From: Allolobophora icterica
Lineage: Eukaryota > Annelida > Clitellata > Crassiclitellata > Lumbricidae
DNA: 64,000 nt
Reading direction: 5' to 3'
NCBI GenBank assembly: GCA_963556255.1
Contig: OY744607.1
Span: forward strand, 6,707,739-6,771,738
The stretch's first letter is position 1. The number at the start of each line of letters is the position of its first letter. The position numbers and the translations under genes were made by a program. The notes beneath the pieces are model-generated. The model had not been told where the DNA came from. It was given only the letters and a program-made list of their open reading frames with translations, and did no database searches. Below are positions 42,881 through 64,000 of the stretch, piece after piece.

Positions 42881-43112
42881 AGCGGTCGGCATTTCGAACT
42901 CATTGACCTCAGCAGGGTCAGGATCATGTGACAAGAAACCGTCCTTAACAGAAGCGTCAGGTTATACCTGTTCCTAGCAAAGATGAGCTTCCGGTGGCAG
43001 CGCTAGACTTCCGTCTTCGCAGTCATCTTGCATCGGTCGAACTGGACAAGAAGAACGGACCGTATCGAGCGTCGACGTATCCACAAAGGCCTCACGAAAT
43101 GGCAACGCAACC

Positions 43113-43287
43113 CAGGGGCGTCTATCCCCCCCAAGTCATTGGAACAACGTCCCTTTTCCTCCTTTTCTTCCCCCTTCCCGTTCCTTCCGCCCCTAAAATG
43201 GTGGCACACACACACACTGACAGATCTCCCCCCCTATTTCTTGGATGGAGCATTCGCTCCAAGGTTTCTATGGTGTAGACGCCCCTG
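43113..43287. mobile_element. 175-bp hAT-like MITE, CAGGGGCGTCTA family, copy 1
   Basis: The ends are CAGGGGCGTCTATCC and, inverted, CAGGGGCGTCTACACC. Perfect 8-bp flanks ACGCAACC occur at 43105-43112 and 43288-43295. The interior GATGGAGCATTCGCTCCAAG can fold on itself. Confidence 0.9.
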
Positions 43288-43489
43288 ACGCAACCTACGA
43301 AACATAATCTCTCGGGTATTGAGCACAATCGCAGAAAAAATCGCAAACTATCGCAAGAAATTTGCGATCGTCAGATTCAACTACAGGGAAAGATAGACAA
43401 TGACGTCATCAACACTCAAGCGGGCGGAAACGAAATGACGTGAATATAATAGCATCGCTCGTAAACCTTGAAAATCTGTTAAAAAATAA

Positions 43490-43516
43490 TATAATAATAA
43501 TAATAATAATAATAAT
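43490..43516. repeat. (AAT)n microsatellite
   Basis: Short trinucleotide run within non-coding DNA. Confidence 0.85.
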
Positions 43517-43713
43517 CTTTTCTTTATTTAAGCGCCTGCTAACCGCATTGCGCGAGTACAGTGAACATGCATATAGTAGAAACGGCAGCCACACAGGGCG
43601 CCTTACATACATGTATACAGTTGAAGCACATGATAACAGTTTTACAGGATTCGAATACAACTACGGCAGCCAACCGGGCGCCACTCACGGCCTACTATTC
43701 ATTTAACCACCGC

Positions 43714-43759
43714 CGCCACCTAGCGTATATATATAAATATATATATACGCTAGGTGGCG
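43714..43759. repeat. 46-bp near-perfect palindrome
   Basis: Two 22-bp arms (CGCCACCTAGCGTATATATA plus TA, and the inverse) pair without mismatch around a two-base centre at 43736-43737. It lies just upstream of the (TA)n tract. Confidence 0.9.
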
Positions 43760-43785
43760 CTATAGCTATATAATAGCTATATACG

Positions 43786-45020
<1,235 letters not shown>

Positions 45021-45816
45021 ATATATATATATATATATATACATACATACATACATACACGTGCCATAGGCCTATCTATAATCATATCGAAAAATTCACG
45101 CATAATAGGCCTGCAAGTTTTCAAGTCCATTCACTTCATCAAATGCAGCAAACTGTCTTCTAATTAGCTGGGCAAATTTACTTAAACAAATTTACTTAAA
45201 CATTAATAATGAATTTCTTATTTAGGGACGAGCATGGCTATAAGGTCTTATAGGTCTAACTAAACAAAATTTACTCGACAACGAAGTCATTCTCTTTCAC
45301 ACTTTACTCAAACGATGGGCTCGTTTTTTCCAAATATTTCGATAAGAAACAATTATAATATGTTTACTTTATTGTTTTACCTTGTCGAAATTCTGTTTTC
45401 TAAACTTCAAATCATCAATTTTTACCTTAAAAGAATCGATTTTCGCACAAACCTTCAGAGCTATCTATTACCACAGAATAGATAAAGCGTAGCTTTATTT
45501 ATTCTGTGCTATTACCGAATGCTTGGGACCTTTGCCGGTTACTGTGGCAACGGATATGACGTCATCACATGTGTTTATTTGTTTCACCAGTCATTAGCCA
45601 ATCATGTTATTTGATTTATATCACGTGCAACATACATCCAATTATGTTCTAGGCTGCGTTCGATCCACTGGTTGACTGCTTTGCCGCTCATTTGTGCATG
45701 ACACTATCTATATATGTACGCAAGAGAATATATGTTACTTATAGTGAAGCTGAATATATGAAGAGCTGCGGACGAGTTGATGTACTGTCGAAGTCGTTAA
45801 CTGTTTCATAAATAAG
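45021..45816. other. Intergenic, microsatellites then unique DNA
   Basis: AT and ACAT dinucleotide/tetranucleotide runs to about 45060, then AT-rich DNA without recognised features. Confidence 0.4.
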
Positions 45817-45990
45817 CAGAGGCGTCTATCCCCCTAAGTCATTGGAGCAACGTCCCTTTTCCCCCTCTTCTCACCTCCCCGTTCCTTCCCCTTAAAATGA
45901 TGGCTCACACACTGACAGATCTCCTCTCCCCCCCCCCCATTTCTTGGATGGAGCATTTGCTCCAAGGTTTCTATGGTGTAGACGCCCCTG
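45817..45990. mobile_element. hAT-like MITE, CAGGGGCGTCTA family, copy 2
   Basis: 174 bp, same orientation and near-identical interior to 43113-43287. Ends are CAGAGGCGTCTATCC and, inverted, CAGGGGCGTCTACACC. Perfect 8-bp flanks TAAATAAG at 45809-45816 and 45991-45998. Confidence 0.92.
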
Positions 45991-46041
45991 TAAATAAGTA
46001 ATACGTTGAAGAGCTGTATAGAGGCCACTTCCTGCTATTAT

Positions 46042-46165
46042 GGGTCATCCACTAATAAGGACGTCCGCAACGAGGGTCGGTAGGGTCGAATTAGTACACA
46101 ATTAATGTGGATAAGGGGAACGGATTTATCTCCAAGGCGGGCGTCCGCACCTAAAAATGATACTG
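46042..46165. mobile_element. Partial relative of the GGACGTCCGCA TIR element
   Basis: GGGTCATCCACTAATAAGGA, CGTCCGCA and an internal GGCGTCCGCACC resemble the left half of the 15316-15768 element. No right terminus was found. Confidence 0.5.
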
Positions 46166-47380
<1,215 letters not shown>

Positions 47381-47507
47381 GTTACAGGTTTCCATAGTCA
47401 TGGCCTTGCACATTATACATATTGTTACAGGTTTCCAGTCATGGCCTTACACATTATACATATTGTTACAGGTTTCCATAGTCATGGCCTTACACATTAT
47501 ACATATT
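47381..47507. repeat. 43-bp tandem triplication
   Basis: Three units of GTTACAGGTTTCCATAGTCA then TGGCCTTACACATTATACAT. The middle unit is two bases shorter. High identity implies recent expansion. Confidence 0.9.
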
Positions 47508-47519
47508 GTTATAGACTTG

Positions 47520-48860
47520 GGCATAGTGTACTGTTACTGCCTAACTGGTATGTGCACTGTAGCCATTTGTATGAAGCAATCTTATCAACAATCTTTCTTG
47601 CATGACACATTATCTGCACCCCACTACTGAACTACACTGTAAATGGTTCTCAAACAAAGCAGATACCATGAGAAGGAGGCACAGTATATTCATAATTATT
47701 AGTTATCTAGAACTATATGCACACATTCATCTAAAGAAATAGTCAAATTAAAAACTATCAATACACCACTAGTATTTGATTTTTCCGTGAGTACCGTACG
47801 AGAAGCATCGTAACAAGAATCACAATTTTCTTTAGGAATCAGAATCATTGATTTTAGCACCTCTCTGCCACTGAACTTGCCAGGATTTATTGCAAAGAAA
47901 ACAAAGCACTTTTAAAATTCAAATTTAAACTTAAATAAAGAAAACTGCTAAAACTTCTAATGCAAGTTGCAAAAAACTTAACAAAACTACCAAAAACGAT
48001 TGGTTTACATACAAAACAACCCCCACAACAACAAAAGTTTCCCTTGAGAGGATCATACAGCTGGTAGCAGCTGTTAATATGAATGGATTCAACCGACACA
48101 CTGTAAAATACTTAATAAAATCAGGAACAATCTAAAAAAAGATTGCAAAAGCTTGGATCGCAGAGAAGAAGATGAAAAAATTGGCATCACAAAACAGGCA
48201 AAGACCACGTTGTAGCAAATCGAAGGCATACCGTTTTCCACCCAACTTTGGTAGGCACGGAAACTACACGGATATAAAATGTTCTCAGTTCACAAACAGT
48301 TTACATCTACGAATTAATTTTAATATAATAGATTAAACCCAAAAAAACGTCGTTTAACGGCGCACAGTATTTACTCTTTAGCTTTTAACAGTGCACAACG
48401 ATACTCTGTAGCATAGCAAGTCACAAAGTACAACTCGTGCTAAAGCACAAAAGCAAAGTCTAGCGTGACTTAAACTTATCTTGAGTTGCATGATTATTAA
48501 GTCGACTTTATATAGCGCCTGTGTACAAAGACCAAGATGGATAGCGTCAAGCAATTATGCATGAAGAACCTGTTCCACGTCCTTCTTCGGGGAAAAAACA
48601 TGAACCCAACAACAACAGTAGCTGTCAGAGATTTACGAACACCTTTGAAAGCAGAACACAAGCCAAGTTTGGAATTCCCGGCCAAATTGCCACTTGAAAA
48701 CATAAACACTCAGCAAAAGTAGTAACTGGAAGGCATGAAGAAATTGGTGATTATACACTCCGACAGCCATGGGCATTGGGCTGGCCTACAGTGTGCCAGC
48801 AGTGGTCACCAGCTGTGGGTCCAAAGACTGTGGCCAAAGGGGAAGAAGAAGAAGAAGAAG
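47520..48860. other. Intergenic, no gene recognised
   Basis: AT-rich DNA. A short plus frame at 48537-48722 has no recognisable similarity and is reported only as a possibility. Confidence 0.3.
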
Positions 48861-48865
48861 CAGTC

Positions 48866-49122
48866 CCTTAAGCTAGCCTGAGGCAGCCATGGGTATGAAG
48901 TGTTAGCGACTCCATTTTCTCAACCTCATCATACGAGGGCGGGTGGCTAGTCCTCTCCCTTGCCGTCTCATCTTCCCACTGATAGTGTACAGTCAGTGTA
49001 CTCATTATAGCTGAGTTGGCTTGGAGGTGCATTTGGAGCAGAAATCTCGAACCAAATATTTCTGCCCTGGCGGGGATTTGAACCTCGACTGACAGTCCAG
49101 CACACTAACCACTACACTATCG
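48866..49122 (-). mobile_element. SINE family 1, reverse copy
   Basis: It begins CTTAAGCTAGCCTGAGGCAG. Inverted box B is GGGATTTGAACCTCGACTGA and the head is CACTAACCACTACACTATCG. Preceded by a GAA microsatellite. Confidence 0.82.
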
Positions 49123-49286
49123 AGCACCCGGAACAACCTGCAAAAACAAAAAATTACCAGAGCTAACAATGGAACCATTGAGGACCTCAGACAAAACAGA
49201 AACATGCACAGTGACTGACATGGAACCAGAGATCCAAGCAAAACAGCAAATGCCAGAGATCAAAACTCAACAACAAAAGGTTTAGC

Positions 49287-49514
49287 CAGTGATGTAGTCG
49301 AGTCCACCTAAGCTGACTCCATCTAAGCCGAGTCCGAGTCCATCTAACCCAAGTGAAAGTCCAAGTCCAGAGGTGTCCGAGTCACTAAAGATCCGAGTCC
49401 AAGTCTGAGTCCATCACTGTCAAAATACACTGAAACATGCAACTCAATAGTATAGAAAAAAGTCCAAGTCCAAGGAAATCGAGTCCTTGGTCAGACTCGT
49501 GTACTACATCACTG
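49287..49514. mobile_element. 228-bp hAT-like MITE with CGAGTCC-rich interior
   Basis: Ends CAGTGATGTAGT and, inverted, CAGTGATGTAGT are identical. Perfect 8-bp flanks GGTTTAGC at 49279-49286 and 49515-49522. The interior repeats GAGTCCAAGTC and GAGTCCATC many times. Confidence 0.9.
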
Positions 49515-49522
49515 GGTTTAGC

Positions 49523-51689
49523 ATGCATATTGCAAAGACATGAATCCATGTTTTCATATATTACCTAAAAATCGGCCACGACTAATTATACAATTAGGAA
49601 TTATTATTTAAGGCTTAATTACCGCCTCTTCAACATCTGCACCAATACACCCTGCAAAAACTACGGAAAAACACAAGCCGGTTTCATCTGGACCGGAGCG
49701 TCAAGAATTTGTCTGTTAGGTGTTAGTCAACAACAAGTGATCACACAATGAACTTTATGCAACGGATTCCATCTATTGTCTTCATTAGCCAACGCTGTGT
49801 AGCAACTACTATGGGGATGATCTACACTCGTACTGAACTGTACGATTTATGCCCATTTGGACTTTATACAGATGTACGTCACTGTCTTCATATCCACCTA
49901 CCCCACAGGAAATGTAATGCCATTAGCAAGGCCAGAGAAAGAGTATAATGCCGTAATCGAATGCAAGGTAAGTAGGTTCAATCATCTGTTCTTCTCGAAT
50001 CACCTGTCTGTTGTTAATCACCGAACATTTAGTTCATCGCAGCCATCAACTGGACACTCGTTATGTACAGGAATTTTACAATCTAAGCGAATGTTTACCT
50101 TCGTCATTCATGATTTGATTTTGTGCTAAATCCACCAAGTATTCTTCTCTCATGTTCAGTTAGGCATTCACAGAATTTTGTCACTCCTCTTCTTTTGTGT
50201 CACTGCCTGTCCCCTCACTTGCACCTTTCCCTCTCCCTGTATGTCACTTGCATCTTTCTTGTAGTCTTAAGTCTCACCCTGAACCTCTTCCAAACTACCA
50301 TTAATTTTAGGAATTCAGTGATACACAATACACCCTCAAAACATGATAAAAGACAATCAAACAGGTATTTCAACAACTTAAAACTATTTAAAATACTACT
50401 TTAAATCCTTGTCAAAGTATTGAACTGTAAGATTTATAATTAATTAATCGACTAACATGTCTCAATATATTCCCTGCCTCTGTTATCCGACTGCTGGACA
50501 GCCATTATTTACCACAATCACAGATGATTAAATCATATTTTCCCCAATGAGCACAAAATCAGCCTGAGCTACAAGACCAAATAACAAAAGCAAGCATTCA
50601 GTAATTCTACAACAGAAATAAGCTCTTAAAGCAATTCATCATAACATAAGAAAAAAATCATCGAAAAACTTCCTACAAGAAAGATGTAAACAATACACCA
50701 ACACGACAAACAGCCTCGAAGACAGACGGCTCCCACGGGAAAACAAACCTAGTTCCATCGACTGAAGTTCCTTATGGAAAATGACTTACTATGGGAAAAC
50801 AGAAAACACTGGTTCTTATAAATACACCATACCTTCCTTGCAACTACCTCAACCTGGCTCAAGAGGATTTGATTTCACACAGAACTGGTTAGAAGCTGGT
50901 CTACCAGACGCTCTACGATGGTGCCACGAAAGTTTGAAGATTTACAGTTACAAAATTCCGTTACCACAACCAGTACTTGCATTATAACAAGGCTATATTA
51001 TCACTGAGAATGCCTTCAAAAGCGGAAACATATCTGGTGCGAGCACCATGACCGCGCTAGTCACATGCAAGGAGGGTCAGGTGTAACTTCAAGACGTATA
51101 CAACTGATTGACTGATTTATGCCAGTTCTTTTAAAAGAACACAAAAACAAAAATGGGATGACACAAAAACAAAAACAGTCTCATACATTAATTAATTAAG
51201 AACAGTGTAAAAGTTTGCCACATTTGGACTGGACAATTAAAATGTCAGCGCTGCACAAAGAAAGCAATTCACAAAACAAATACTGGCTTCTGCGTCTACA
51301 AAAGCAGCAGCTCAAGATTTCAATGTACATCCAACCGTAATCATTCTCGCTCGCATCATCGTTAAAATCGTCTGAAATCATACAAACAAATGTCTAAAAG
51401 CCCTATCGAAACGCAATCCGGTTCTTCGTTCAAGACGTGCGTGGACGAGTCTTAATTTAATTTCAAAGCATACATCGTCAAAAAAATCAAAAAAAGATTT
51501 ACACTAAAACGGGAAATTCATTCGTCACTCGTGAAAAATAGACAAGCGGTTATCTATATGAGTGTGTGTTTATACAAAGAGAACGAACGCACTATTAACG
51601 AATTTATAACAGATTGTTGACCAAGAAGAACATCGATTCCACTGGCACAGTAATCGGAGAAGAACCACAGGAAGTCCTCCCCTCTTCCC
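49523..51689. other. Downstream of p38 gene, 3'UTR limit unknown
   Basis: AT-rich sequence. No gene or mobile element recognised. The p38 transcript must end in this stretch or further left; no poly(A) signal could be assigned. Confidence 0.35.
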
Positions 51690-62750
<11,061 letters not shown>

Positions 62751-64000
62751 CTAAAGCAGAAGCCACAACCATTCAGCATTCTCATCTCCTCCACACCCGT
62801 CCAATTCCAATCAGTCTCACTTAGATCACGACTAACAAACTTAACTGTGGGTCGCAACCCAAAAGTGGGTCGCGACCCAAAAGTGGGTCGCGAAGCTCTG
62901 GCAAGTGGGTCGCCAAATTTTTTCAAGAAAATTTACTTTTTGCAGCAACAACATTTGGCTATGACTGGGCCATAACTAGCAATGTTACAATGTTGTAAAT
63001 CATAATAGCGCAGTGTTTGTTACAATGAATGAATAACAATAATAATAATCTTGACGAATCCTAGCTGTCCAAGAATGGTTTCTTGTATTCTCTCGATAAT
63101 TTTTTTATTCCTGAGGGACCTGAGGTACCTTTACTTGTATAAATGTTCGATTACAATTATAGTTACCTTGGGTTACAATAACAATAATGTATAAAACTGA
63201 GTTGTTGCATTGCTTACATAAAGACAGAAAATGATACCATGTGAGAGCTATGATATATTGCAAAACTAACATTAGTGACATGGGGCGGGGGGAATCAGGG
63301 CAAGTGTTTATGCCAGGCAGTTACTGCTCAGTTGGTTGAGCTGTTAATATTTTTCTTTGTATGTGTATGTTTTTCTGCTTTTTCTTCTCTGTATGTATAT
63401 TACATATAAGTGCTGCCCAACTGCGGCAAAATGAAGTTTATAATAAAAAAATCAGAATGCTTTAGATTAAAAACACCTGGTTTAATCAGCAGGTTAGAAT
63501 ACAAGCACCTGGTTCAATCAGTCTCATAAAACTTGACAGATTTTGTCTGGACAAGGACGTGCTATCTGATTTAAGAAATTCCACAACGACATCACGTGAT
63601 GAAGTTGGTGCCTTAAAGACAACTGGTTAAAATATATTCTTAGTATGGAGACATTATTATGTCTTGAAGTTGCAGCGGTAAAAGTTGGCAACAACAATTT
63701 CGTCTAGCGAAACAGACGCAACAGACTCTGCCACTGCCCGTACTCTTGTAGTGTCTGTCCCAAGCCTGGATAGAGGAGGAGGGCAACACCAATCCTCTCT
63801 GTTATGACACAACGTTGTTAAACAGTGACTAATCAACCAACAGATTTGCAACCGGCTGTAGCAACAGGAGCCATATTACATCGCAAACATAATGAAGCAC
63901 ATTCCATCAGAAGACGGTTCTCTCCAAATTGACCGATTTTTGATCTTTTACATTTCTGCTTTGTATGTAGATGCTAAAACGAGCAAACAAACATCCACAA
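62751..64000. other. p38 intron at right edge
   Basis: No further p38 exon (glycine loop, VAIK lysine or helix C region) could be found. A short GTGGGTCGCGACCCAAAA direct repeat sits at 62848-62890. Confidence 0.5.

Noticed and set aside
40723..42906. 727-codon plus-strand open frame
   Set aside because: It consists almost entirely of the composite minisatellite, equally long frames occur on the opposite strand and in other frames, and its non-repeat ends resemble no protein.
48537..48722. 61-codon plus-strand frame in intergenic DNA
   Set aside because: Short, without recognisable similarity or splice sites; cannot be told from chance.
62848..62900. GTGGGTCGCGACCC repeats as an hAT element
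   Set aside because: Only three short direct repeats are seen; no paired termini or target duplication could be located.

Overview
This is a eukaryotic (metazoan) nuclear window. The evidence is intron-split genes with GT-AG junctions, AT-rich introns, long TG/TA/AAT microsatellites, tRNA-derived SINEs, LINE fragments and many short DNA transposons. The gene content (a TASOR/TEX15-type protein, an adiponectin-receptor-type PAQR protein, a p38 MAP kinase) and frequent TAGGCCTA-type motifs suggest a marine invertebrate, perhaps a deuterostome such as an echinoderm, hemichordate or amphioxus. The species assignment is inference only.

Three protein genes can be supported. (1) Minus strand, 8736 to 1 and continuing off the left edge: a TASOR/TEX15-superfamily gene. 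Four small exons encode a DUF3715 (PARP-like) domain and are followed by a single exon open for at least 6.5 kb (2173 codons). A CpG-rich stretch near 11.4-12.0 kb is its likely promoter. (2) Plus strand, 27909 to 33848: a complete five-exon adiponectin receptor (PAQR family, 421 aa). All expected zinc-site residues are present, and the cytosolic N-terminus is built from seven roughly 19-residue helical repeats. (3) Minus strand, 62750 to 51690: the 3' nine coding exons (253 residues) of a p38 MAP kinase, from the gatekeeper region to the stop codon. Its 5' exons lie beyond the right edge.

The remaining sequence is mobile and repetitive DNA. At least eleven short TIR elements have 8-bp target duplications, the hAT signature. 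They include three near-identical ~174-bp copies with perfect duplications and two cases of one element nested inside another. There are two tRNA-SINE families (six and three copies), several LINE 3' ends sharing a GCGCTATATAAAT-type tail, one LINE fragment with an intact reverse transcriptase C-terminal half at 43.9-45.0 kb, and a 453-bp TIR element with GGACGTCC-containing ends. Tandem repeats include a 2-kb composite minisatellite (40.8-42.9 kb) whose units lack stop codons and so create a spurious 727-codon frame.

Layout: 0-12 kb TASOR-like gene and promoter; 12-27 kb repeat-rich intergenic DNA, possibly holding 5' non-coding exons of the receptor gene; 27-34 kb PAQR gene; 34-51 kb repeats and minisatellites without a recognisable host gene; 51.7-64 kb p38 gene. 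The three genes act in unrelated processes (chromatin silencing, lipid/ceramide receptor signalling, stress kinase signalling), and nothing suggests joint function.
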